Shown piece after piece: positions 36,074-47,350 of a stretch of DNA of 64,000 bases. Below the pieces are notes generated by a model. The model worked only from the letters and a program-made list of their open reading frames with translations. It was not told the DNA's origin and ran no database searches. The stretch spans positions 1,012,311 through 1,076,310 of the forward strand of contig MNCI01005835.1 in assembly GCA_015680685.1 (NCBI GenBank). Direction: 5' to 3'. The stretch comes from Gnetum montanum (lineage: Eukaryota > Streptophyta > Gnetopsida > Gnetales > Gnetaceae). The position numbers and the translations under genes were made by a program. Position 1 is the stretch's first letter. Each line of letters starts with the position of its first letter.

Positions 36074-38120
36074 ATTGAATGAAAACTTGTCCTTGAGTTC
36101 CTTACAACATATTGGGAAGGTACAGAATTATTGACTGAACGAAAATCAGACAGTGACATGGAATGACAGACTTAAGTGCCTGGTGAACGGATTGACAAAC
36201 ATATTACAGCATTGGTGTTCATAACCATTGTGGTGAACACTGTACATAGATGACATCTAGACCTTCATTTGACAACTTGAAGAGAGAGAGAGAGAAGAAA
36301 ATGAGGCATGTTGTTGCCGATGTCAAAAATTTGCACACCATTGTTCATCCACGGCCACATGATCAAGTTTGTTCTTTGCATAAATGCTTTTTGCTCTAGT
36401 CCATCCTGAGTGCTTCCTCCTATCCCAGTGCATTGTTCGTGCGATTGCCATCTGCACACACAACATAGTCACAAATTAGCAAGGATAGATAAGACATATT
36501 GCTGTTGATACCTTGCCTTGATATGAAGCACATTGGCTAGGTTGTGGGTATGGCAGATACTGGGTTAGAGGTTTATAACTGATGACTACCCAAGGTATAG
36601 GGGTGAGATAAGTAATGGAATGGAAAAATTTGTGATAGGGCCCCCATGACGAAGAGCGAACCTTCGGTAGTAATAGGGTGAAAAACTTAAAGAACAAGAA
36701 GAAAGATGAGAGAAATAATAATGGTGAAGCCAATAAAACAAAAACAAAATGGATGTCATTGATGGGGTGAAATGAGAAATAGTTGACTGCAAGAAATGTT
36801 TAAGGGAAAGAGCTTAACAATTGCACCAAAAAGGAATGCCAGTGGGTCCTCCCCAAAGTAGGCTTATGCCCTTTATGCCCTAACAAACCCACAACCGAAA
36901 GAGTCCGTAGGCTCTAGGAATGACATATGGAAATAGTGGTTAAGAACTTACCCATAAGAATTTACCAAAGAATAACAATGTGTTAACTAGGATATAGACT
37001 GATTATAAAATCGGCAAAGAGGTGGAATATGGGAAGCAATATGAAAAGAGAAAATGGAATGAAATGGAATCCCAAAATCAAGGTGGTATAAAGTCCCTTG
37101 TGTAGTATGTGAGTAAGGTGACTTAATAGAATTCATTCCATATCTAGATTAAAACTAACAACATCCAGTGACTTCACATCACCACAATGGACCAACCCAT
37201 CCTCCTGAAGCAACAAGAATGTGTCCATAGAGCCACCACCATTCCAATAAGAGAGAGATAGAGAAGCAGGAAACGAGAAAGGGCCTTAGTTAGAGGGAAC
37301 CTTCAGACATGGGTAACATGTCTTTTCGGTGCCATAACTAGTGCTTGTAGCCCATGTTTCTTTATTATGTCTAAGGGGTGTGCTTTGAATTCCCACTCAT
37401 TTTTTTTGTGAGAACCACACCATGCAAAGACTTATTGGATGCATTCAACTTCCTAATATGAGTTGACAGCGGAATGGTGGAAAACCTATAAAAAACATCC
37501 AAGTACCCAAGAGAATAGCCAGCACAAATGCGTTGAATCCCCTTGAAGTCACACCCTTTTCAATCCATTTGAATCTTTCCTTGGTTTGAAGAATACTAAG
37601 CCACAAATTCATTAATAAGTTTGCTTGGAAAAAAAAAGGGACGGTACATTTCCAAAACAAAGGGTGACCATAGAGTTGTATGGGCGAATGGATGTCATGG
37701 ACTCATTGCCTATTTTATCAAAAGAAACTATATCTTAGCATCAACATTAAAAGTCGAAGGTAAAAACCAAACATTAGCAATCAACACCATTATAGTACAA
37801 TCCACCATCATTAGCACTTATTATACGATGAGTGATAGTAATTCAAACAAAATGTAATAGAGAAAGAAATAGTAAAAATGTTAACGATGGTGTAAAACAA
37901 AAATAAGTAAAGATGAAGAATGTGTAAAACAAAAACAAGTAAAGATGAAGAATGTGTAAAACAAGAAAAAGATAAAGGAACTGAGGGCTTTAGAATGGTT
38001 AGCATTAGTGTCCATCTCCCCCACGACTGAGTTGGAAGGAGGAGATCCGAAATAATGAGCAAGGTTGTTCATTAATAGAGGCAGTGTTAGCACTAGCTGT
38101 TTTAGGCTCATGGAAAGGTT
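36074..38120 (-). other. E2 region between integrase and 3' LTR
   Basis: About 2 kb with several short open frames (36265-36459, 36476-36733, 36586-36792, 37445-37660, 37811-38111), none with a domain I recognise. The 36840-37600 part shares noncoding blocks with E1 and E3. E2 lacks the internal TATA/array and the accessory ORF seen in E1 and E3. A small tandem of 'gtaaaacaaaaacaagtaaagatgaagaa'-type words lies at about 37890-37970. Confidence 0.5.
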
Positions 38121-38127
38121 TGGTTTG

Positions 38128-39190
38128 CTAGATGTTGACCAATAATTTCTTATTCAGGCTTTCAGGTTTATAGATCATCATGGCCCCTAAAGGGAAAGTT
38201 TCATGAATAATATAAGGTCCTTCCCACAACGTTTGAAATTTAGTTTGTTGTGACACATGTGTGGGATCCCAGTACAGAACCTTATCTCCTGGTTGGTATT
38301 TGACTTTTCTAATCCTTAGGTCATGACATTGTTTGTTAAAGGCCTTGTGTAGTTCATTGGATGATAGGGCAGCTAATCGATTTTCATCTAGTAAGTTAAG
38401 GTTCATTAACCATTCTTTTTGTGCTAGATTGAGGTCAATGTTGAGGTCACATGCTGTAGATAGTGTACGGAGCTCAGCCTGGATAGGAAGTGTTGGAAGT
38501 TTACCGTACACGAACTCATAGGGAGAATAGCCTATAGGGAGTTTCCATGTGGAGCAGTATGCCCAAAGAGCATCGTTTAGTTTGGTGCTCTAGTCTCGCC
38601 TATATTTACTAATGGTTCATGTCAGTATTTTTGTGATCTCCCTATTGGTGACTTTGGCTTGGCCATTTGCTTGAGGATGATATGGTGTAGTTAGCTTATG
38701 CTCAACTCCTAAGCGTTGCATCAACTTTCGAAAAGTCACGCCTATAAAATGTGTACCATTATCGGAAATAAGTGCACAAGGCATGCCAAACCTGTTTACG
38801 ATTTTTTGTTGAATAAATCGTGCAGTGGTAGACGATGTACAGTTAGTGACAATGGCTGCTTCTACCCACTTTGTAAAATAGTCAACAACAACAACAATGT
38901 AGGCTTTTTCATTGAACATTGGTGTAATATGCCCCATAAAATCAATACCCCATATGGCGAAGGGTTCTAAAAATTGAATCCATTGTTGTGGATCCTCCAT
39001 TCTAGTAGTCATTTTCCCATCACGTTGGCAGCGCTCACAAGATTGGACGAAGTGATGAGCGTCCTGGAACAATGTAGGCCAGTAATATCCTACAAGCAAG
39101 ATTTTAATGGTTGCTCATCTTGCAGCGTAATGACCCCCACAAGGGCCCTCATGAGCGTCTTGGAGAACTCGCACTTGATCTTCATCGGGA
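38128..39190 (-). pseudogene. E2 integrase
   Basis: N-terminal zinc-binding module: HEGPCGGH ... CERC (about 39165-39030). Catalytic core: GIDFMG (first Asp), VVVDYFTKWVEA, SDNGTHF (second Asp) and a downstream HPQANGQ...NREI with the catalytic Glu. C-terminal part (38128-38511) has GDKVLYWDP and TLWEGPYII and no chromodomain. The D-D-E residues are present, but in-frame stops split the domain near 38610 and 39110, so it cannot be made intact. Integrase would join element cDNA to host DNA. Confidence 0.85.
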
Positions 39191-39453
39191 ACACACCATT
39201 GGACCAAGTCATCAGAACATACCTTATCAAGGTGTCTGTTGATTTCCATGAAATATTTGGCTTGGTGAAGAAACTGTTGTTTCTTTTTAATGCCTAACCC
39301 TTGTGGTGTTTCTTGTGTGAGAAGATAGGTAAGAATGCTACTATACCAATTTGTCTCTGTGGTTAATTGATTGTTTACTACACTTGCAAAGAGGAGTTCA
39401 TCAGGGAAGCAATCAGAGATTGGATATTCATCCTCTTTTTTGTCCCATCGTAA

Positions 39454-39720
39454 CTAAGATAAATGATCAGAAACAACATTCTTGGTGCCCTTACGATCAA
39501 TCATTGTAAGATCGAACACTTGTAAGATCATGAGCCACCGTATGATGCGGGGGCTCACCGTTGGGTTTTTCATCAGGAACCAGATTGCACTATGATCTGT
39601 GTGTACAAATATCTTATAGCCTAATACATAGTGCCTAAATTTTTCTAGTGCAAACACCACAACCATTAATTATTTTTCTATTGTGGTGTAGTTGAGCTAT
39701 GAACCAACAATACTTTGACT
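39454..39720 (-). pseudogene. E2 RNase H domain
   Basis: Contains FALEKFRHYVLGYKIFVHTD, then HSAIWFLM and RIIRWLMILQVFDL, ending KGTKNVVSDHLS, the usual block between RT and integrase in gypsy elements. It would degrade RNA in RNA-DNA hybrids. Stops lie upstream. Confidence 0.85.
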
Positions 39721-39959
39721 TGCACAGTGAATGTAATAGGGTTGCTTTTGGTCATCTAACTGTGTAAGTACGGATCCTAAAGCAAAGTTGGACACATCAG
39801 TCATTATGTGGAATGGTCTGGACTAGTCAGGAGTTTGTAGAATGGGTGTTTCTATGAGCTTCTGTTTCAAGGTTTGGAAAGCTAGCTCACATTCCTTGGT
39901 CCATTCAAAGGGTACGTCCTTCTTCGTTAATTCTACCAATGGTTTTGCAATCTTTGAAA

Positions 39960-40896
39960 AGTTCTCGATGAAGCATCTATAATAGCCAGTATGTCCAAGG
40001 AATGGTTAGATATCTTTTACAGTTTTAGATTGACGAGTGATTCCTTGGATGAATTTAATCTCTTCGGGATCTACCTGTATCCTTGTTTGTGAAATATTAT
40101 GTCATAACACAACACCTTCTTGGACCATTAAATGGATTTTTTACCAATTAAGCCTTAAGTTGGTTTCTACACATCGTTTCAATACTTTCTCTAATCGATC
40201 CAATGCTTGTTCGAAGTCTGCTTCGTAGGTGGAGAAATCATCCATAAAAACCTCCACACCATTCCCTACTTGTTGCTAAAATATACTTAGAACCAGACGT
40301 TGAAATGTTGCTGGGGCATTGCACAAGCCAAACGACATCTGCCTATATGCAAATGTCCCCCAAGGACTTGTGAGTGTAGTCTTGGCTTGGTCTTCTGGTG
40401 CTATTTGAATTTGATTGTATCCACTGTAACCATCTAGAAAACTATAGTAACAATGCCCTGCAATGGTATCTAAGATTTGGTCGACGAATGACAATGGGAT
40501 GTGGTCTTTGAATGTTGCCATGTTCAGTAACTAAAAGTCTATACACACCCTCCATTTACCTCCCTTTTTAGGCACAATGACTAATGGACTGACCCATTCA
40601 CTGTCAGCAATGAGGTAGATGAACCTAACTTTTAGAAGTTGTTCAATTTCTTCTTTAACCACTTGCTTAAGCTTAGGGTTCAGTCGCCTTTGCTGTTTTC
40701 ATCAAGGTTTCATGGAGGGGTCAATGTAAATTCTATGTTGGCATATCTTAGGATCTATTCCGGTTAATTTAGGATATGACCAAGCAAAGGCTTTTGACCA
40801 TTTTCTTACCATTTTTAGCAATCTTTCTTTTTGTTGAGGAGTGAGCTTAGCGTTAATGATTACTGATTTTCCATTCTTGAGAAATGTGTACTCCAT
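39960..40896 (-). pseudogene. E2 reverse transcriptase domain
   Basis: Fragments in order: HRIYIDPSMKP near the N-terminus, MATFKDHIPLSFVDQILDTI, CYYSFLDGYSGYNQIQIAPE, FGLCNAPATFQR, then the catalytic FMDDFS at 40238-40249 and LEKVLKRCVETNLRLNW. FMDDFS and the general order are those of Athila-type gypsy RT. Stops and a frameshift interrupt it, for example before MATFKDH and after VLSIF. Confidence 0.88.
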
Positions 40897-41217
40897 ACCA
40901 ATGGGTAATGATTTTAACTCAAGGTGCTCTTACTTAAACTCATCTAAGATTTCCAACTTCCCCCAGTTGGTATTTTCGATGTTAGTACTTGGAAGTTAGT
41001 GGTGGACTTGCTCTAATACATCTATGCTATCGATATAGATGCAAGTCAAGCTCTCAGTTGGTTCCATGCATAGAGTTGAGTTGCTCTCTCAGTTAGCTGT
41101 CAGCCACTGGGTGCCTTCCTGTTTTGTGGCTATTACATAGAGGCATCTTTGTATGTCAGTTATTTGTCCATAGTGGTTGCATGCAGGTAATGTTAAGCAT
41201 TGTACAAACCAGATCTT

Positions 41218-41680
41218 CTACACACAGTTGCACCTTGTATCACTGTATGCGATGCATGGAACTTTCTTCTTCTTGATCTTTCCAAACGTGTTTTCCTTTG
41301 ATATTTCTAGGGAAAGATCACATATTCCTGGGCGTGCATCAATTGTGCTTAGCCATGCTCTTCCCATAATGATTGGGAAGTTCCCCTTACAGTTGTTGAC
41401 TTGAATCACTAGGAAATCGGCTGGATATGACCACCCACAGACAGTGGTGACAATGTCCTCCACTAATCCTAATGGGACAATGATGGATTGGTCGGCCAAA
41501 TATAAACGAATGTTACTCTTTTTTAGTGGAGGCAGGTTCCAGACTTTGTACATTTCTTGAGAGATTAAGTTAATGCTAGAACCTGAATCCAAAAGAGCTT
41601 TGCAAGGCTCATTCCTAGCGATTTGCAAATATATAAGGGGGATTCCAAGATCAGAGAATTTCCTAGGAAGATGGCCAGCT
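41218..41680 (-). pseudogene. E2 retropepsin
   Basis: A 136-codon open frame with CKALLDSGSSINLIS (active site D-S-G), then IVPLGLVEDIVTTV and FPIIMGRAWLSTIDA, the usual second half of gypsy proteases. The active-site Asp is intact here, unlike in E1. It would cut the Gag-Pol precursor. Confidence 0.85.
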
Positions 41681-42369
41681 TTAATCTAATCGGTAATGGC
41701 ATGAGTCAACATGACCATATGCGTTGGTTGCAATTTTTGGTTTGAAGGAAGCTCCGAAGATTCAAACGATGGTGAGGCAATTGGACAATTAGCCACTTAT
41801 GGCTGTAAGGAATTGGTTGGACAATTGTTCTAAAGAAAGGTCTCTTCTTTGTGCGGTTGTCTGAAGCAACAGTAGATTAAGGATTGACAGCCCTTGTAGC
41901 GTTACGTTGTTGTAGCTAGGCAGGAAGCTCACCTTGCATAGTTGGAGTAGGTGGTAATGGAGCTAATGGTGGAAGAGGTGTAGTTGGATGAGAAGGATAG
42001 TATGTTTATGGAACATCAATCCTAGGAGAAGGAGTTTTATAGTACTCATGGGTTTGGTAGTAAGGTTGAGGAGCGATGTGACTAGTGGAGTCACATGGAG
42101 AAATTAGCTGCTAAACGTAGTAACCATATGGGTTAGGTTGATGATAAGGGTATTGTTGATGTGGCAATGGCATTCTCCATGATTGTGGGTGTTGCCATTG
42201 TTGATACTGTTCATTCGGTTGTGGTGGAGCTCCACTCGGATAGTATGTCAAAGGTTTGTGGAATTGCCTTGGGTTACCTTGAGGATAAGATAACCTTTTG
42301 GGTGCTTGCCATCTGTTTAATCATGGGTTTAGTACATACACCCCAGACTCTTGTAGATGTGAGACTACT

Positions 42370-44246
42370 GGGCAAAATCCTTTAGGATGGTCATATTAGC
42401 ATATCTCACATTAGTCATCATTGTTTGTGTCCGAATCCACAACCTCTTCAATGATGGCAACTTTGCCCTTACCTTTGTTACGTGCAGACTTAGCTTCTTT
42501 CTTTTTCCTTCTCTCTCGATCACTACTTTGTTCTCTAGAATCCTCTACTATTTTTAGAATGATTTGAAATTTATCATCTAGGGAGTTCCACATTTAATCT
42601 ACTTTTGCCAATACTTCTGATGCAAATTTTTGAATGGGTAAAGTCTTCCTATTCACCATCTCTTCGAGTGGTGACTCTTCTTCATCTTCACAAAATCTAA
42701 CTTCCTTCTTTCGGAGGGAAGGATCTTTGTTGTATTCCTCCACACTTTCTCTTTTCTTTAACTCACCTTCCTCCTTGGCAACTTGCTCCAACAATCTTTG
42801 TATTTGATGGGCTTAGAGCTCAAATAGCCTTCCTTGGGCATAAGTCCCAAGGGTTCTTCGTGTTTCGTACCTAAGTCCATCCATGAGATGACATAGGTGT
42901 TCCCTTTGCAAGTAATCATGGCCAGGGCAATGATGTAATAATGCATAATATTGGCCCATGGTAGCATCCAAGGGTTTGTGTCCTCCTTGTTTTCATCCTT
43001 GGATTTGCCTACACAGGTTGGACACTTGGGAGTACGTTTGATACTTATCGTCGAATAACTCTAACATGGTACTCCATCGGCGAATGGATTCTGGTTCTAA
43101 GGACTAGTACTAGCTTTCCACTTCCTTGATTAGTGTTTGTGGAAACAACTTTAGTTTTTGCCACTCATTTTTTATATTTTGCAAGGCACATGCATCATGA
43201 AATGCTTGTAGATGATTTTGAGGATCAGCATTGTATCCCCCTTCAAATTGTGGGATGTTGTTCATGTCTAGTATTTTGATCCTATAGTCCTTTTGGTGCC
43301 TTGTTAGGATCCTAACAGCCTCGGTTATATCTAGCATACTTTAGGTGGTGAGTAGGGGTTCATTGTGATCATATTGTCTATGGAGTCTATGATGCCTATG
43401 TTGTTCCCTACTCTCCATCCTTTCGTGATGTATTTCTCTGGAATGTCCTCGTTCCCTTTCTTGACTGTTTTGTCTATGATCTTTGTTTCGCTTATCATTG
43501 TCCTCATGGTCTTTCCCTTTGCAACTACGTTCAGACCCCAAAGGAGAGGGGGAAGGAGATGAAGAAGGCGAAGAGGAAGGAGGACTGGCACCGTGACAGT
43601 GCCTATCACTTTCTCTTTGGTGGTCTCAGCCTCGATCGCGGTTATGATCAGAATGTTTGTCAATGTCATGTGTTTGTGTTCCTTTTTTAGACCCTTTGTG
43701 CCTGTTGGTATTAGAACCTGGGTTATGAATAGTTGAGTGAAGATTTTGATACACAACTCCTTGACCGAAGTCAACAAGAGAAACATTGTTTTGTGGAAAA
43801 CCTCTTGAGGCAGGTTCACCACCCTTGTTTTCACTTAGGACATACAGAACATCTTGGGACCACTTCCCCTTTATAGATTTATAATGTCTTTCCTGTTGTA
43901 AGTCCCTTTAGCATTATGCCTCCATGGGTCGATACTCTCTCAAGTCGTGTTCATGCACAACATATTCTATCTATAAGTGCTGCATACCAATTCATGTGAG
44001 AGCACGAAGAAGCATGCTTGGGACTGAGTGATCGGGAGGTAACACTATGTTACCTTCTAAATCATGCCAACACAGTTATTCATCTTGGTGGAGGATAAAG
44101 GTAAAGTCTGGTATATACTCATCAGGATGAGTGTATACCACATGAAACTATTGGGGCATTGGCGGGTCATCATATGTACTATGCCTCCGATTGCTCATTG
44201 TGTCGGACCTAGTCAGTGAAGCACTCTCATAAGAAGAAGGAGACAT
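42370..44246 (-). pseudogene. gag: E2 gag
   Basis: ATG at 44246 opens MSPSSYESASLTRSDTMSNR. The leader part is basic and Ser/His/Arg-rich (43341-43834 in two frames). IPQFEGGYNADPQNHLQAFH (about 43260) is the start of the gag capsid-like domain. The C-terminal part is Lys/Glu-rich (42411-42794) and ends with a CEIC-stop-YDHPKGFC zinc-knuckle segment at about 42375-42410. Several stops and frameshifts are present. Confidence 0.8.
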
Positions 44247-44364
44247 GATTGATTATTCAATGTGTAATACTCTCTTTTCAATAATTGTAGGACAACTAAC
44301 CCTAAAGGTTCGTTCCAATGATGGAAGGATTTCCTAAGTTCTAATCAGTGCACAAACAACAAAA

Positions 44365-44382
44365 TCCTCGACAATGGTGCCA
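44365..44382 (-). promoter_or_regulatory. E2 primer-binding site (tRNA-Asp type)
   Basis: Minus strand reads TGGCACCATTGTCGAGGA directly after the 5' LTR. It fits the tRNA-Asp 3' complement with four differences, all transitions. Confidence 0.75.
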
Positions 44383-45232
44383 AGATGAGTGGCGAGGTAC
44401 CCCTACACCCAACCGTATGAATACGAGCATTTACACGTGATCCGGTTGAACTTCAAGGATTAAGTGCTTATGCGCTTACATAGAACAAGGATGGGTTAGT
44501 CGATCGTTGTCTTCCCAAGCTTACTTGTAACGCACGATTGTATGGTTAAGTAAATTTGAGGTATATGATTTTTATGCTTTTTATGTTTTATGTTCCTGGT
44601 GCTTAAAGGGAAGAAATGAAATAATTTAATAACTAATGTGATTTAACTAGTTGACTATTCTCTAACTAGTCCTAACATTAGCGTCTGTTTCCACTTTCCA
44701 GACACATCCTGAACTAGTGTAAGACTACTAGGATTACCAAACACTAGTTGTTACTGGGTTACCAAGTGTTCCTTGCATGCTCGAAGTGGTTGTACTGAGT
44801 GTACTAATTCGTTGGTAATTAACGATTTAATAAAAATAACATTAACTAACTAATGAGAGTAGCAAATAATAGTAAATAACATTTAAATGAAACAATTAAG
44901 CTATTCTAAATGTTGCAAGGTTGATCACAAAGTTCGTCTTTATTTCTGGTCACAAGGTGTGCTCAGGTACACAATGCTCGAATAAAGATCCGTTCACTTT
45001 ATGACTCCTATTGCGGGCACTTAGAAATAATTCTAACTCTAGAAAGGGAAAACTGCAAGAGTTTGGCTAAGGGACTAAGAAAACTAACTCCCAAACCAAG
45101 CACCTCAGTTTCTTATTTATAGACAACAAGACAGGTTTTGACATTGGGTGTTCAATATTGCTTGGCGAGCTTCGATATCGCGGACCCAATATTGCAGATC
45201 CGATATCGTGGTCCCGATATTACGACTCATCA
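44383..45232 (-). repeat. E2 5' LTR
   Basis: Aligns with 35241-36063. It starts AGATGAGTGG on plus (first base T to A) and ends TACGACTCATCA. The array has six cores (45138-45230; steps 14, 20, 14, 14, 14), two more than the 3' LTR, which accounts for its extra length. Confidence 0.93.
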
Positions 45233-45237
45233 TTAAG

Positions 45238-47350
45238 GAAATTATGTCTAAGAAATCTTTTGATTTTAAGCCTTGAGGCATATTTTTGTAGTTGTAAATG
45301 TCCACTCCAAAATTTTAAAAAACCTATTAGAATAAAATCAGAGGATCAGATTAATTATAAAAATGTGAGTTTGATTAATGAGTTTATTAGTTAGTGAGCA
45401 AAAATATTACCTAGAAAAGTTAATAAATTAACTTGGAGGCAACAATGTCTTATGTCTGTTGCTATTAAATGAGCTCATATGAGTTGAGTAACATTTTTAC
45501 TTTTTTGGTTTACATTTTTTTGTCATTTTTGAAATTTTTTTTTAAATTTTTTAATTATTTCTCATTTTTGAATTCTTAGTACATTTTTCATTTTTGGTTG
45601 TTTTTCTATTTTTTTATATTTTTCTATTCCTAGATTATTTACATAGGCTTTTATGGATATTAAATTGCCAATCATGATGTAGGAATCAATACCATATGTT
45701 GGAGTTTTGTTCTATGGTATCAAGCTATAGAAGGAATGATTGCATACAACGGTTAAACTGCATCGTCCATTCTTTCACTTTTGTTAATAAGAGGTCTTTG
45801 TCATGGGAATAATGTGGTCGTTCTCACATTAAAACTTAAATTAACCCATGATGACTATGCTCTGAAGGAAGGAGGAAGGACCAAGGGAGGTATGGATGAG
45901 GGTGTGACATCAAGGGAATATGGTGATGGACAAGGGTGTGACATCAAGGGAGTTTGCTGATTCTTTGAATTTTTACCTTGGATCCCATAGAACCCACATT
46001 GATGCATTACTACTCATGCTTGTACTATATTGGAAAACATTATTCGAAAATAGTTGTTTCCTTGTTACAGAAAGACATATGACCCATGTGGGAAGGTAGT
46101 TATATGGCAAGGGTAATGAAATAATAATTAATTAATGCATATGAATTTATTCTTATGGTACTGCTAGCAAGGTATGTGATTCATGTTTGAAGAGGGACTA
46201 TTTCCAATATTCATATGATCCCTTAGACTAGTCCCACTATGCATGTGACCTATGTTTAAAGGTAATCCTCTAATAGAAGTAGCATTGACTATAATGTTGG
46301 AAAGGTAAGTAACATGTATTTGAAAGCTCTTCATTAACAAATAGCCAAGGTCTACAAACTAAACATCATTAATTAATTAATGATTCGCAAAATCTGTAAC
46401 ACTTTATTTTCTCATTTTCTTCTTAAGTGGTAATGTTCTTATGTGGTTATTAGTGATTTCATGATGGTCGGTCTTTTATGATGCAATGTAATGTCATTGG
46501 TAGTGGTTGGGCTTGGTTCAGAAGCTTGAAGGGTAGGTATAATGGTCATTTTAACCTTGCATTACATGTGGGATCCACTATGATCATGGTAAGGCATCTC
46601 AAGTTCTGATTCTCTAATTTCTGCTTAACCTATCTCACTTCCTTGACATGGTGTAATTATGAATTCTATGGTTTTGTGTAGCATAGTGCAAGATTCTAAT
46701 CAAGGTAGTTATGTGTTGTTTGGAATATGGGTCCATATTCACCTTCTAAGGTGTCCATGTGATTATGAAAGTCCATTACAAGCATGAGCCTACTTTGAGG
46801 AGGACTTAGTTACATAACTTATAAGTTTTGACAATTATGGCTATGAATCAACCTCACATCTTTGAAACATCATGGGAAAATTTGCTAAATTCATGCTTGA
46901 TTGCAGAACCCATTTCTAATCAATTTTAGTTGAATTTAAAAAATTTTGTATTGTATTTTTCTTAGAAATTTATTATTTCTTTGTCATTTTAGAATCCAAG
47001 CAATTAGTTTTTTATGATTTCCAATATTCTAAGCATAAGCATGAGGCATGCCTGTGCCTAGCAATCCCCACAATGTTCTAGAGTGCAACAACAACTCAAA
47101 AACAATGATTTTCCAACTTGAAAAATACTGTTCAAAATGTGACTTACATAGCCTATGATATCATGTTCATAAAAACTATATATAGGTCGCAATCTCCCTT
47201 TAGTTTTTTGCATTTCCAATCAAATTCCAAGAGAGTTTTTGTTGTTTCAAAAGCCCAAAGCATTCTTAGTGCGATATCTAGTAATTTGGAAGTCCAATTT
47301 AGCCTATTTAAAAACTTGTGAGCTCTTAGAACTGAGCTTTTTGTCATGGG
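45238..47350 (+). other. E3 continued: T-rich tract, conserved noncoding domain and TATA segment
   Basis: Resumes E3 after E2. A T-rich tract lies at 45470-45640. The noncoding domain shared with E1 and E2 follows (45860-46830): GGGTGTGACATCAAGGGA occurs twice (about 45900 and 45944), then AAAGACATATGACCCATG near 46071 and GCCTACTTTGAGGAGGAC near 46788. At 47157-47162 a GATATC core is followed by CTATATATAGG (TATATATA, 47177-47184), the same order as E1's internal promoter-like segment. Confidence 0.55.

Larger units (their letters stand above)
35241..45232 (-). mobile_element. E2: Athila-like Ty3/gypsy retrotransposon
   Basis: Full-length minus-strand element flanked by TTAAG (35236-35240 and 45233-45237). 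LTRs are 823 and 850 bp. Order on the minus strand: 5' LTR, tRNA-Asp-type primer site, gag, protease, RT, RNase H, integrase, about 2 kb without a recognised gene, purine tract, 3' LTR. The RT motif FMDDFS, the RNase H block ALEKFRHYVLG and the absence of an integrase chromodomain point to the Athila lineage. Many stop codons are single transitions, as expected from decay of methylated cytosines. LTR differences are also mostly transitions. Confidence 0.92.

Noticed and set aside
36476-38111. Hydrophobic minus-strand frames near the E2 3' LTR as an envelope gene
   Set aside because: They are short, overlap in different frames, and show no signal-peptide plus transmembrane layout or known envelope motif.
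43331-43834. 167-codon minus-strand frame as a separate gene
   Set aside because: The adjacent frame carries the basic gag leader; this is a shadow or frameshifted part of E2 gag.
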